This document shows positions 41,022-49,930 of a stretch of 64,000 nucleotides of DNA, in pieces; the stretch's first letter is position 1, and each line of letters opens with the position of its first letter. The notes under the pieces were generated by a model, which was not told the DNA's origin, searched no databases, and worked only from the letters and a program-made list of their open reading frames with translations. The position numbers were made by a program, and so were the translations under genes. The DNA comes from Streptomyces sp. WM6386. GTDB lineage: Bacteria > Actinomycetota > Actinomycetes > Streptomycetales > Streptomycetaceae. The stretch spans positions 152,075 through 216,074 of the forward strand of contig NZ_JXTE01000006.1 in the NCBI RefSeq assembly GCF_000972385.1, in the 5' to 3' direction.

Positions 41022-42196
41022 CGGGACAGGTCCTTCCATGCGACGTCCTTGTCGGTGCGCGGTTCCGAGGGCAGGCCCAGGACGCGCTCGGCGACGATGT
41101 TCAGCAGGACCTCGCTGGTCCCGCCCTCGATGCTGTTGCCCTTGGAGCGGAGGTAGCGGTAGCCGGCGTCGCGGCCGACGAAGTCCACCATCTCGGGCCG
41201 GCGCATGGTCCAGTCGTCGTACAACAGGCCTTCCTCGCCGCGCATTTCGACCTCCAGGCCGCTGATCTCCTGGTTGAGGCGGGCGAAGGCGAGCTTCATG
41301 CCGGCGCCCTCGGGGCCGGGCTGGCCCAGGGCGAGCTGCTGGCGCAGACGTTCGCCGGTCAGGCGGGCGACCTCGGCCTCGACCCACAGCTTCAGCAGTC
41401 GCTGGTGCAGATCGTGGGTGCGCAGTTCGGGGCGCTCGCGCCAGGTCTTGGAGACCGGGCCGATCATGCCGCCCTCGCGGGGCAGCCGCATACCGCCGAT
41501 GGCGACGCGCTCGTTGTTGAGCGTGGTCTGCGCGACCCGCCAGCCGTCGCCGATCTCGCCGAGGCGGCGGGAGTCGGGGATGCGGACGTCGGTGAGGAAG
41601 ACCTCGTTGAACTCGGCCTCGCCGGTGATCTGGCGCAGCGGCCGCACCTCGACGCCGGGGTCGGTCATGTCGCACAGGAAGTACGTGATGCCCGCGTGCT
41701 TGGGCACGTCCGGGTCGGTGCGGGCGATGAGGATGGCCCAGCGGGCGTTGTGCGCGCTGGACGTCCACACCTTCTGGCCGTTCACCACCCACTGGTCGCC
41801 CTCACGGACCGCCCGCGTACCGAGCGCGGCCAGGTCGGATCCGGCGCCGGGCTCGCTGAAGAGCTGGCACCAGACCTCCTCCCCCGTCCACAGCGACCGC
41901 AGGAGCCGCTTCTGCTCCTCGGTGCCGTACTTGAGGATGGTCGGCGCTGCCATGCCGAGGCCGATGCCGTTGCGCCGCGGATCGTTGTCGGGGGCGCCCG
42001 CGGCCTCCAGCTCGGCGTCCACGACGGCCTGGAGGGAGCGCGCGGCGCCGAGGCCGCCGAGGCCCTCGGGGTAGTGCACCCACGCGAGGCCGGCGTCGAA
42101 GCGGGCCCTCAGGAAGTCGAGGCGGTCCGTGGTGGCCGGCGGGTGTGCGGCCAGCAACTGCGCTGTGCGGCGCTTGAGTTCGGCTGCGTCGGTCAT
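41018..42196 (-). CDS. acyl-CoA dehydrogenase (FadE-like, large partner)
   Basis: A 392-aa acyl-CoA dehydrogenase with CQLFSEPGAGSDLA (substrate/FAD loop), WVVNGQKVWTS and the C-terminal GNSIEGGTSEVLLN, where the conserved EGTSE-like sequence carries an extra Gly. It precedes a second dehydrogenase with a 4-bp overlap and follows a quinone oxidoreductase with a 4-bp overlap, so the three form one operon. The heteromeric FadE pairs of actinobacteria degrade unusual acyl-CoAs; the true substrate is not visible. Confidence 0.88.
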   Translation of the reverse strand: MTDAAELKRRTAQLLAAHPPATTDRLDFLRARFDAGLAWVHYPEGLGGLGAARSLQAVVDAELEAAGAPDNDPRRNGIGLGMAAPTILKYGTEEQKRLLRSLWTGEEVWCQLFSEPGAGSDLAALGTRAVREGDQWVVNGQKVWTSSAHNARWAILIARTDPDVPKHAGITYFLCDMTDPGVEVRPLRQITGEAEFNEVFLTDVRIPDSRRLGEIGDGWRVAQTTLNNERVAIGGMRLPREGGMIGPVSKTWRERPELRTHDLHQRLLKLWVEAEVARLTGERLRQQLALGQPGPEGAGMKLAFARLNQEISGLEVEMRGEEGLLYDDWTMRRPEMVDFVGRDAGYRYLRSKGNSIEGGTSEVLLNIVAERVLGLPSEPRTDKDVAWKDLSR

Positions 42197-43170
42197 GCGG
42201 CGGCTCCGTTCCGAAGAGACGGGACGACGGCGACCCGGCCCATTGTGATCCCGTCGCCGACCCGCTGGACCGCGGCCGCGGCCTCGTTCAGCGGCACCCG
42301 CTCGCTGACGAGCGGCTTGATGGCGTCCCGGGCGGCGAGTTCGATGAGCTGCTCGTGGCAGTGCTGGATCAGTTTCGGGTTCTTGGTGTTGTACAGGCCC
42401 CAGTGCAGGCCGAGGATCGCGTAGTTCTTCACCAGCGCGTGGTTGAGGCCCGGGCTGGGGATGGTCCCGCTGGCGAAGCCGACGACCACGATCCGGCCCT
42501 CGAAGGCGACGACCTTGGTGGACTGTGTGTAGGCCTCGCCGCCGACCGGGTCGTAGATGACGTCGGCGCCCCGGCCGCCGGTGGCCTCCTTCACGGCGGC
42601 GATGACGTTCTCCGCACGCCGGTCGATCACGACGTCGCAGCCCAGCTCCCGCGCCACCGCGGCCTTGTCGGCACCGCCGACGACACCGATCACGGTGGCG
42701 CCGGCCGCCTTCCCGAGCTGCACGGCGGCGCTGCCGACCCCACCGGCGGCGGCGTGGACGAGCAGCGTCTCACCGGCCTCCAGACGGGCCCGCCGGTGCA
42801 GACCGAACCAGCCCGTCTGGTACCCGATGTGCAGCGCGGCGGCCTCGGCGTCGTCCAGCGACTCCGGCGCGGGCAGCAGCCCGGCGGCATCGGCGACGGC
42901 GTACTCGGCGAAACCGCCGTAGGGCAACGCGGGGTTGGCGAGCACGCGGCGCCCGTCCTCGGTCTCGCCGCAGATCTCCACGCCCGGTGTGAACGGCAGC
43001 GGCGGCTGTACCTGGTAGTGACCGCGGCACATCAGCACATCGGGGAAGTTGATGTTCGCGGCACGCACCTTCAGCAGGACCTGGCCGTCGCCCGGCGTCG
43101 GTGTCGCCACCTCCTCGAGACGCATCACCTCGCTCGGCTCGCCGTTCTCGTGCACTTGCCATGCCTGCAT
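42193..43170 (-). CDS. NADPH:quinone oxidoreductase / zinc-less MDR enoyl reductase
   Basis: A 325-aa medium-chain reductase of the quinone-oxidoreductase group. It has the typical ANINFPDVLMCRGHYQ and FTPGVEICG, the NADPH motif AAAGGVGSAAVQLGKA (~145-160) and no structural zinc cysteines. The ATG at 43170 follows GGAGG. It is the first gene of the three-gene acyl-CoA dehydrogenase operon, so it may reduce or regenerate a related enoyl/quinone acceptor. The divergent XRE-cupin regulator is 100 bp upstream. Confidence 0.87.
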   Translation of the reverse strand: MQAWQVHENGEPSEVMRLEEVATPTPGDGQVLLKVRAANINFPDVLMCRGHYQVQPPLPFTPGVEICGETEDGRRVLANPALPYGGFAEYAVADAAGLLPAPESLDDAEAAALHIGYQTGWFGLHRRARLEAGETLLVHAAAGGVGSAAVQLGKAAGATVIGVVGGADKAAVARELGCDVVIDRRAENVIAAVKEATGGRGADVIYDPVGGEAYTQSTKVVAFEGRIVVVGFASGTIPSPGLNHALVKNYAILGLHWGLYNTKNPKLIQHCHEQLIELAARDAIKPLVSERVPLNEAAAAVQRVGDGITMGRVAVVPSLRNGAAA

Positions 43171-43270
43171 GCGGTGCCTCCACGCGACTGCATCGTCTGA
43201 CGGGGTCCATCGCATACTAAGCGGTCGCTTGCCCATCAGGGAACAGTCAGCCGCGGAACAGTAGCGGGCG

Positions 43271-43843
43271 TCACGACCTCCGGGGCTGCGCCCGAACGTG
43301 CATCCGCTCCCCCTGCGGACCGAAGAGGCTCAGGAACTCCACCGGCCCCTCCCCCGTCGACCCGAACCAGTGCGGCACGCGCGTGTCGAACTCGACCACC
43401 TCGCCGGCCGCGAGCACCACGTCGTGCTCGCCCAGCACCATCCGCAGCCGGCCGGCCAGCACGTACAGCCACTCGTAGCCCTCATGGGTGCGCGGCTCGG
43501 GCTCCTCCTGCCTCTGCGGCACCAGCACCTTGTACGCCTGGAGGCCCCCGGGCTGCCGGGTGAGCGGCCAGTAGGTGCGCCCGTGCCGCACGAGCGGCTT
43601 GGACCGGACCCTCGGGTCCCCCACCGGGGGTGTCCCGATCAGCTCGTCGAGCGGCACCTGATGGGCCTGCGCGATCGGCAGCAGCAGCTCCAGGCTGGGC
43701 TTGCGCAGGCCGGACTCCAGTCGGGACAAGGTGCTCACGGAGATCCCGGTCGACTCGGAGAGCGCCGCGAGCGTCACCTCCCGGTCCTTCCGGATCCGTC
43801 GCAGCCGGGGCCCGACCTCCGCGAGAACGTCATCGGTAGTCAT
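43271..43843 (-). CDS. XRE-family regulator with C-terminal cupin
   Basis: A 190-aa repressor. The HTH (VTLAALSESTGISVSTLSRL, then ESGLRKPSLELLLPIA) occupies residues ~12-66. The cupin fold (~115-180) has HEGYEWLYVLAGRLRM and VPHWFGSTG. It sits upstream of the acyl-CoA operon on the same strand and divergently from the TrxR-like gene, so it could control either. ATG at 43843 chosen; the frame continues upstream but without a good ribosome site. Confidence 0.85.
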   Translation of the reverse strand: MTTDDVLAEVGPRLRRIRKDREVTLAALSESTGISVSTLSRLESGLRKPSLELLLPIAQAHQVPLDELIGTPPVGDPRVRSKPLVRHGRTYWPLTRQPGGLQAYKVLVPQRQEEPEPRTHEGYEWLYVLAGRLRMVLGEHDVVLAAGEVVEFDTRVPHWFGSTGEGPVEFLSLFGPQGERMHVRAQPRRS

Positions 43844-43908
43844 GTCACGTATTGCAGAATCAGCAAAGAAGTTTGTCAATACCGCACCCACCGGACGACC
43901 GTGTCGGT

Positions 43909-44835
43909 ATGACGGAGACAAGCGGGACCTACGAAGTGATCGTGATCGGCGGCGGCGCGGCGGGCCTGTCCGCGGCTCTCGTCCTGGGCCGGGCCCGGCG
44001 CCGCACCCTCGTCATCGACGCGGGCGAGCCGCGCAACGCACCCGCCGCGCACATGCAGGGCTACCTGACACGGGACGGCATGCCGCCCGCCGAGTTCCTG
44101 GCGCTCGGCCGCAAGGAGCTCGCACGGTACGGTGTGGAGCTCGTGCAGGACCGCGCGGTGGATGTCACCGCGGACTTCACCGTGACGCTGGCGAGCGGCC
44201 GCACGGTCCAAGCCCGTCGCCTCGTGATCGCGACCGGCCTGAAGGACGAGCTCCCGCCCGTGCCCGGCGTCGCCGAGCGCTTCGGCCGGGACGTGCTGCA
44301 CTGTCCGTACTGCCACGGCTGGGAGGTCCGCGACCAGGCCTTCGGCGTGCTCGCCACCGCTCCGCCGAGCGTCCACCAGGCGCTGATGGTGTCGCAGTGG
44401 TCCAAGGACGTGACGCTCTTCCTGCACGAGGTCGCGGAGACCGACCTGTCGGCCGACGACCTGCGCAGGCTCGCGACGGCCGGGGTCGAGGTGGTGCCCG
44501 GTGCGGTGGCCGAGCTGGTGATCGAGAACGACCGACTGACAGGCGTCCGTCTGGTCGACGGCACGGTGCAGGCTCGCGAGGTGCTGTTCGTCGCGCCCCG
44601 CGCGGTACCGCAGACCGGGCTACTGGAGCAGCTCGGAGCCGAGCTCACGGAGACCCCGTTCGGCTCGTACCCGGTGGTCGACCCCACCGGGCTCACCTCC
44701 GTGCCGGGCGTCTGGGCTGTAGGCAACGCGATGGGCTTCTCCGAACAGGTGGTGAACGCGGCAGCCGGCGGTTACCGGGCAGGGGCCTCCATCAATGGGG
44801 AGCTGTTGTTCACGGACCTGGACGCAACCCCCTGA
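43909..44835 (+). CDS. thioredoxin-reductase-like FAD oxidoreductase
   Basis: A 308-aa two-dinucleotide-fold flavoprotein: FAD motif VIGGGAAGLSAALVLGRA near the N-terminus, redox pair Cys132-Pro-Tyr-Cys135 in LHCPYCHGWE, and the C-terminal VWAVGNAMGF. The CPYC pair fits small TrxR-like disulfide reductases, some of which form disulfides in natural products. Here no thiol peptide is nearby, so a general redox role is likelier. ATG at 43909 chosen; an in-frame start at 43852 lies over the regulator's promoter. Confidence 0.82.
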   Translation: MTETSGTYEVIVIGGGAAGLSAALVLGRARRRTLVIDAGEPRNAPAAHMQGYLTRDGMPPAEFLALGRKELARYGVELVQDRAVDVTADFTVTLASGRTVQARRLVIATGLKDELPPVPGVAERFGRDVLHCPYCHGWEVRDQAFGVLATAPPSVHQALMVSQWSKDVTLFLHEVAETDLSADDLRRLATAGVEVVPGAVAELVIENDRLTGVRLVDGTVQAREVLFVAPRAVPQTGLLEQLGAELTETPFGSYPVVDPTGLTSVPGVWAVGNAMGFSEQVVNAAAGGYRAGASINGELLFTDLDATP

Positions 44836-44899
44836 GGGGCGCGGGACTGTGTCGAATGTGCGGCTGCCGCCGCGCGGGCGCGACCAGCCACGACGCACC
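44827..44899. repeat. Streptomyces intergenic repeat, copy 1 (full form)
   Basis: The minus strand reads GGCTGGTCGCGCCCG, then CGGCGGCAGCCGCAC, then ACACAGTCCCGCGCCCCTCA. From memory this is a widespread intergenic element in Streptomyces chromosomes. It overlaps the end of the TrxR-like gene and carries internal dyads (GGGGCGCGGG and the CGCGCGGGCG part). Shortened copies are at 48731 and 57787. Confidence 0.55.
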
Positions 44900-44962
44900 G
44901 CAGACAAAACGCACCCCGTCCTTCGCCGTGAAATCCAGCGAAGCGTCCCGCACTCTGGATGC

Positions 44963-46501
44963 ATGCTGCTTGCCCGGCTGGCCCAGGTGTCCCAGGAGGT
45001 CGCCGCGACCTCGGCGCGCTCGAGGAAGATCGCGCTGCTCGCCGAGCTGTTCCGGGAGGCCGAGCCGGATGACGTACCGGTCGTCATCCCGTATCTGGCG
45101 GGACGGCTGCCGCAGGGGCGGCTCGGGGTGGGCTGGAAGGTGCTGAGCCGCCCGGTCGCCCCGGCCACCGCGCCGAGCCTGGCCGTCCGTGACGTGGACG
45201 CCCTGTTCTCCGAGCTGGGCAAGGTCTCGGGCGCCGGCTCGCAGGCCGAACGGGCCCGGCTGGTCGGGGAGTTGATGGGCGCGGCCACCGAGGACGAGCA
45301 GCGGTTCCTGTTCGGGCTGATCAGCGGCGAGGTACGGCAGGGCGCGCTGGACGCGGTCGCCACGGAGGGGCTCGCGCAGGCGACGCAGGCACCACCGGCC
45401 GACGTCCGCCGGGCGGTGATGCTCGCGGGTTCCCTCCAGACGGTCGCCGAGGCCCTGCTCGCGGACGGCCCCGCCGCCCTGGACCGCTTCCGGCTCACCG
45501 TCGGCCGCCCGGTCCTGCCGATGCTGGCGCACAGCGCGTCCTCGGTGGCCGAGGCGGTCGAGAAGCTGGGCGCGTGTGTGGTCGAGGAGAAGCTGGACGG
45601 CATCCGTGTCCAGGTGCACCGCAGCGGCGGCGACGTCCGGATCTACACCCGCACCCTCGACGAGATCACCGACCGGCTGCCCGAACTGACGGCTGCCGCC
45701 CTGGAGTTGAGGGGCGAGCGGTTCATTCTGGACGGGGAGGTCATCTCCTTCGACGCGCAAGGGCGACCGCGTTCCTTCCAGGAGACGGCCGGCCGCGTCG
45801 GCTCCCGGGTGGACGTGACGACGGCCGCCGCCGGGGTCCCCGTCTCGCCCGTCTTCTTCGACGCCCTGTCCGTCGACGACCGCGACCTGCTGGACCTCCC
45901 CTTCGTCGAGCGGCATGCGGAGCTGGCACGGCTGGTGCCCGAGCCGATGCGGGTGCGGCGGACGCCGGTGTCCGGTCCGCAGAACGTCGGCGCGGCCGAG
46001 GCCTTCCTCGCCGAGACGCTGGAGCGCGGCCACGAGGGGGTGGTGGTGAAGTCCCTGGACGCCCCGTACAGCGCGGGCCGCCGTGGCGCGTCCTGGCTGA
46101 AGGTCAAGCCCGTGCACACCCTCGACCTGGTCGTCCTGGCGGCCGAGTGGGGCCACGGCCGCCGCACCGGCAGGCTCTCCAACCTGCACCTCGGCGCCCG
46201 CACCGCCGACGGCGGCTTCGCGATGCTCGGCAAGACCTTCAAGGGCATGACCGACGCGATGCTGACCTGGCAGACCGAGCGGCTCCAGGAGCTGGCCGTC
46301 GACACCGACGGCTACGTAGTGACCGTACGCCCCGACCTCGTCGTGGAGATCGCCTACGACGGTCTCCAGAGGTCCACCCGCTACCCGGCCGGTGTCACGC
46401 TCCGTTTCGCCCGCGTGGTCCGCTACCGGGAGGACAAACGGCCGGACGAGGCCGACACGGTGGAGACACTGCTGGCCGCCCACCCTGGAGTGAAGCCGTG
46501 A
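44963..46501 (+). CDS. lig: ATP-dependent DNA ligase
   Basis: A 512-aa ligase. The adenylated lysine is Lys210 in VVEEKLDGIRVQ. Other nucleotidyltransferase motifs follow: RTLDEITDRLPEL, FILDGEVISF, GHEGVVVKSLDAPY and SWLKVKP. The N-terminal ~190 residues are the DNA-binding domain. An OB-fold makes up the C-terminus. In S. coelicolor an equivalent gene (SCO1202, from memory) is beside the same Nudix, aldehyde dehydrogenase and RppA genes. It acts in DNA repair, supplementing the NAD ligase. ATG at 44963 (MLLARLAQ) chosen from family start. A 1-frame coupling to the Nudix gene follows after 19 bp. Confidence 0.92.
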   Translation: MLLARLAQVSQEVAATSARSRKIALLAELFREAEPDDVPVVIPYLAGRLPQGRLGVGWKVLSRPVAPATAPSLAVRDVDALFSELGKVSGAGSQAERARLVGELMGAATEDEQRFLFGLISGEVRQGALDAVATEGLAQATQAPPADVRRAVMLAGSLQTVAEALLADGPAALDRFRLTVGRPVLPMLAHSASSVAEAVEKLGACVVEEKLDGIRVQVHRSGGDVRIYTRTLDEITDRLPELTAAALELRGERFILDGEVISFDAQGRPRSFQETAGRVGSRVDVTTAAAGVPVSPVFFDALSVDDRDLLDLPFVERHAELARLVPEPMRVRRTPVSGPQNVGAAEAFLAETLERGHEGVVVKSLDAPYSAGRRGASWLKVKPVHTLDLVVLAAEWGHGRRTGRLSNLHLGARTADGGFAMLGKTFKGMTDAMLTWQTERLQELAVDTDGYVVTVRPDLVVEIAYDGLQRSTRYPAGVTLRFARVVRYREDKRPDEADTVETLLAAHPGVKP

Positions 46502-46520
46502 AGCATCCCGAGGTGAGGCC

Positions 46521-46982
46521 GTGAGGACGAGCGCCGGTCTGCTGTTGTTCCGGCACACCGATGGCGGCCTCGAGGTGTTGCTGGGCCATATGGGCGGCCC
46601 GTTCTTCGCGCGCCGCGACGCCGGGGCCTGGACCGTCCCGAAGGGCGAGTACGTACCCGACGAGGAACCGGCCTGGGACGCCGCCCGGCGCGAGTTCCAG
46701 GAGGAGCTCGGCCTGCCGCCGCCCGACGGGGAGGCCGTGGCGCTCGGCGAGGTGAAGCAGACCAACGGGAAGGTCGTCACGGCGTGGGCGATCGAGGCCG
46801 ACCTCGATCCGGCGACCGTCGTGCCGGGCACCTTCCGGATGGAGTGGCCGCCGAAGTCGGGCCAGGAGCAGGACTTCCCCGAACTGGACCGCGTCGAGTG
46901 GTTCGCCCTGGACCGGGCCCGGACCGTGATCGTCAAGGCACAGACCACGTTTCTCGACCGGCTGGCGGAGCACTCGCCCTGA
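46521..46982 (+). CDS. Nudix hydrolase
   Basis: A 153-aa protein whose Nudix box, GEYVPDEEPAWDAARREFQE followed by ELG, fits Gx5Ex7REUxEExGU well (residues ~41-63). Start is GTG at 46521. The family hydrolyses nucleoside diphosphates linked to another moiety. The location after an ATP-dependent ligase suggests nucleotide-pool sanitation or RNA/DNA-end processing. Small size (typical 130-160 aa). Confidence 0.9.
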   Translation: MRTSAGLLLFRHTDGGLEVLLGHMGGPFFARRDAGAWTVPKGEYVPDEEPAWDAARREFQEELGLPPPDGEAVALGEVKQTNGKVVTAWAIEADLDPATVVPGTFRMEWPPKSGQEQDFPELDRVEWFALDRARTVIVKAQTTFLDRLAEHSP

Positions 46983-47047
46983 CACGTTGCGGCGGGCGCC
47001 GCCGCGCGGGAAGGTCGAAACACAGTCCGCTGCCCAGGAGGTCGGTC

Positions 47048-48433
47048 ATGCCCATCGCGACGGTGAACCCTGCGAACGGCGAGACGCTCAAGACATACGA
47101 GGCCATGGGCCCCGAGGAGATCGAGCGCAGGCTCCAGCTCGCGGAGGCCACCTTCCGCACGTATCGCACGACGCCCTTCGCCGAACGCGCCCGTCTGCTG
47201 CACCGGGCCGCCGGTCTGCTCGACGAGATCCAGCCGGACATCGCCCGGGTCATGAGCACCGAGATGGGCAAGCCGGTCAAGCAGGCCCGCGCGGAGGCCG
47301 CCAAGTGCGCCAAGGCGATGCGCTGGTACGCCGAGCACGCCGAGTCGCTGCTGGCCGACGAGGAGCCGGCCGACGACGACGTCAAGGACTCGGGCGCGTC
47401 CCGGGCCCACGTGCGCTACCGCCCACTGGGCCCGGTGCTCGCGGTGATGCCGTGGAACTTCCCGCTCTGGCAGGTGATCCGGTTCGCCGCGCCCGCGCTC
47501 ATGGCCGGCAACGTCGGTCTCCTCAAGCACGCCTCCAACGTCCCCCAGACCGCCCTCTTCCTGGAGGACCTCTTCCACCAGGCCGGCTACTCGGAGGGCA
47601 CCTTCCAGACCCTCCTCATCGGCTCCGGCGAGGTCGAGGAGATCCTGCGCGACGAACGCGTCAAGGCGGCCACGCTCACCGGCAGTGAGCCCGCCGGGCG
47701 GGCGGTCGCGTCGGTGTGCGGGGACATGGTGAAGAAGACCGTGCTGGAACTCGGCGGCAGCGACCCGTACGTGGTCATGCCGTCCGCCGACATCGACCGG
47801 GCCGCGCAGATCGCGGTCACGGCGCGTGTCCAGAACAACGGGCAGTCCTGCATCGCCGCCAAGCGGTTCATCGTCCACACGGACGTGTACGACGCCTTCG
47901 CCGAACGGTTCGTCGAGGGCATGAAGGCGCTGAAGGTCGGCGATCCCCTTGAGGAGGAGACGGACGTCGGTCCGCTGTCGAGCGAGCAGGGGCGGGCGGA
48001 TCTGGAAGAGCTGGTCGACGACGCCAGGCGCAGTGGCGCGAGCGTGCTGTGCGGCGGAGAGCGGCCCGCCGGGGACGGCTGGTACTACCCGCCGACCGTG
48101 CTCGCCGACATCACCCGCGAGATGCGGATCCACCGTGAGGAGGCCTTCGGGCCGGTCGCCACGCTGTACCGCGCGGGTGACCTCGACGAGGCCGTGCTCA
48201 TCGCCAACGACTCACCGTTCGGGCTGAGTTCGAACGTGTGGACCCGGGACGAGGCCGAGGTCGACCGGTTCGTACGGGATCTGGAGGCCGGCGGCGTGTT
48301 CTTCAACGGCATGACCGCCTCCCATCCGGCATTCCCGTTCGGCGGGGTGAAGCGGTCCGGGTACGGGCGTGAGCTGTCCGGGCACGGAATCCGCGAGTTC
48401 TGCAACATCACGACGGTTTGGCACGGAGCGTGA
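47048..48433 (+). CDS. succinate-semialdehyde dehydrogenase-like aldehyde dehydrogenase
   Basis: A 461-aa aldehyde dehydrogenase of the GabD/succinate-semialdehyde group. MPWNFPLWQVIRFAAPALMAGN holds the cofactor-side motif; VLELGGSDPYVV supplies the general base Glu; the nucleophile is Cys268 in NNGQSCIAAKRF; and SGYGRELSGHGIREF closes the chain. The ATG at 47048 follows CCAGGAGG. Its place between Nudix and rppA matches the S. coelicolor order. It probably works in GABA/amine catabolism rather than pigment formation. Confidence 0.88.
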   Translation: MPIATVNPANGETLKTYEAMGPEEIERRLQLAEATFRTYRTTPFAERARLLHRAAGLLDEIQPDIARVMSTEMGKPVKQARAEAAKCAKAMRWYAEHAESLLADEEPADDDVKDSGASRAHVRYRPLGPVLAVMPWNFPLWQVIRFAAPALMAGNVGLLKHASNVPQTALFLEDLFHQAGYSEGTFQTLLIGSGEVEEILRDERVKAATLTGSEPAGRAVASVCGDMVKKTVLELGGSDPYVVMPSADIDRAAQIAVTARVQNNGQSCIAAKRFIVHTDVYDAFAERFVEGMKALKVGDPLEEETDVGPLSSEQGRADLEELVDDARRSGASVLCGGERPAGDGWYYPPTVLADITREMRIHREEAFGPVATLYRAGDLDEAVLIANDSPFGLSSNVWTRDEAEVDRFVRDLEAGGVFFNGMTASHPAFPFGGVKRSGYGRELSGHGIREFCNITTVWHGA

Positions 48434-48458
48434 CGCTTGCGCAGCTACGATCCCGGGT

Positions 48459-48695
48459 GTGAACCGTGAAGTGACTCTGCCTCTGATCGTCGATGACCGG
48501 GGCACCTTGCAGGTGTCCGCGGCCGATGTGAGCAAGCTGCTCCGCACGGTTGGCGGACGATGGCTGCACTTGGTCGAGGCCGGTGAGGAAGGGCTGGACG
48601 AGGATACGGTTGCCGCACTGACGATCGAGCTTGCGAAGCTTGCCGACCGTATTGATGTGGCGTGCATTGCGCACAGCAGCGGGACTGCGCCGTAG
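48459..48695 (+). CDS. small conserved Streptomyces protein (DUF6213-like)
   Basis: A 78-aa protein starting at GTG 48459: NREVTLPLIVDDRGTLQVSA, then ADVSKLLRTVGGRWLHLVEAG and LAKLADRIDVACIAHSSG. Mixed alpha/beta composition, no membrane segment. I recall a small uncharacterised Streptomyces family (DUF6213) of this kind. It lies between the aldehyde dehydrogenase and rppA. Function unknown. Confidence 0.7.
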   Translation: MNREVTLPLIVDDRGTLQVSAADVSKLLRTVGGRWLHLVEAGEEGLDEDTVAALTIELAKLADRIDVACIAHSSGTAP

Positions 48696-48730
48696 GGGTT
48701 GCTGTGCCGCTGCCGTCTACGGGTTCGTTG

Positions 48731-48762
48731 TGGCTGGTCGCGCAGTTCCCCGCGCCCCTTTA
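48731..48762. repeat. Streptomyces intergenic repeat, copy 2 (short)
   Basis: TGGCTGGTCGCGCAGTTCCC then CGCGCCCCTTT, the shortened form of the element at 44827-44899, in the 172-bp gap before rppA. Confidence 0.55.
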
Positions 48763-48867
48763 GGTGTCTCCCGGCGTCCTGCGTTTGGAGTAGCCCCGCG
48801 CGAAGTCGTCGGACTCTCAGGTGATCGTGGACTGGACCACTTCCTGAGGTGAAGGCAGGCACGGTTC

Positions 48868-49929
48868 ATGGCGACGTTGTGCAGACCCTCGGTGTCCGTC
48901 CCGGAGTATGTGATCACGATGGAGGAGACGCTGGAGCTGGCTCGCTCCCGGCACTCCGACCATCCCCAACTGGCTCTGGCCCTCCGGCTGATCGAGAACA
49001 CCGGGGTGCGTACCCGCCACATCGTGCAGCCCATCGAGGAGACGCTGAAGCACCCGGGCTTCGAGGAGCGAAACAAGGTCTACGTGGCCGAGGCGAAGGC
49101 GCGCGTGCCTGCCGTGGTGCAGCGGGCGCTCGACGACGCCGAGCTTCTGACCAGCGACATCGATGTCATCATCTACGTGTCCTGCACGGGCTTCATGATG
49201 CCCTCGCTGACGGCCTGGCTGATCAACGAGATGGACTTCGAGAGCACCACCCGCCAGCTCCCCATAGCCCAGCTGGGCTGCGCGGCAGGCGGGGCCGCGA
49301 TCAACCGGGCACACGACTTCTGCACGGCCTACCCCGAGGCCAACGCCCTCATCGTGGCCTGCGAGTTCTGCTCACTGTGCTACCAGCCCACCGACCTCGG
49401 CATCGGCAACCTGCTCTCCAACGGACTGTTCGGGGACGGGATCGCCGCCGCCGTGGTGCGCGGACGGGGCGGCGAGGGGATCTCGCTGGAGCGCAACGGG
49501 TCGTATCTGATCCCCAAGACCGAGGAGTGGATCATGTACGACGTCCGGGCCACCGGATTCCACTTCCAGCTGGACAAGCGGGTGCCGGCCACCATGGAGC
49601 CGCTCGCGCCCGCGCTCCGGGACCTCGCGGGGCTGCACGGCTGGGACGCCGCCGACCTGGACTTCTACATCGTCCACGCGGGCGGACCCCGAATACTCGA
49701 CGACCTCAGCAAGTTCCTTCAGGTCGACCCGGACGCCTTCCGCTTCAGCCGGGCCACCCTCACCGAGTACGGCAACATCGCCAGCGCCGTCGTACTGGAC
49801 GCGCTGCGCCGGCTGTTCGACGAGGGCGGTGCGCACGACCGGGCGCGCGGGCTGCTCGCCGGGTTCGGACCCGGCATCACCGCGGAAATGGCCCTGGGCC
49901 GCTGGCAGCGCTACGCAGAGACGGCATGA
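48868..49929 (+). CDS. rppA: type III polyketide synthase, 1,3,6,8-tetrahydroxynaphthalene synthase
   Basis: A 353-aa chalcone-synthase-superfamily enzyme. The catalytic triad is exact: Cys138 in QLGCAAGGAA, His270 in YIVHAGGPR and Asn303 in EYGNIAS, matching RppA numbering. It condenses five malonyl-CoA to tetrahydroxynaphthalene, which oxidises to flaviolin. The following P450 and cupin genes complete the known oxidation/dimerisation module. The frame starts ATG at 48868; a ribosome site is poor (GGAAGGCAGG further up). Pathway gives dark red-brown pigments, possibly UV protective. Confidence 0.95.
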   Translation: MATLCRPSVSVPEYVITMEETLELARSRHSDHPQLALALRLIENTGVRTRHIVQPIEETLKHPGFEERNKVYVAEAKARVPAVVQRALDDAELLTSDIDVIIYVSCTGFMMPSLTAWLINEMDFESTTRQLPIAQLGCAAGGAAINRAHDFCTAYPEANALIVACEFCSLCYQPTDLGIGNLLSNGLFGDGIAAAVVRGRGGEGISLERNGSYLIPKTEEWIMYDVRATGFHFQLDKRVPATMEPLAPALRDLAGLHGWDAADLDFYIVHAGGPRILDDLSKFLQVDPDAFRFSRATLTEYGNIASAVVLDALRRLFDEGGAHDRARGLLAGFGPGITAEMALGRWQRYAETA

Positions 49930-49930
49930 G

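Noticed and set aside
44810..48133. 1107-aa minus-strand open frame
   Set aside because: Spans ligase, Nudix and aldehyde dehydrogenase genes in antisense; no motifs.
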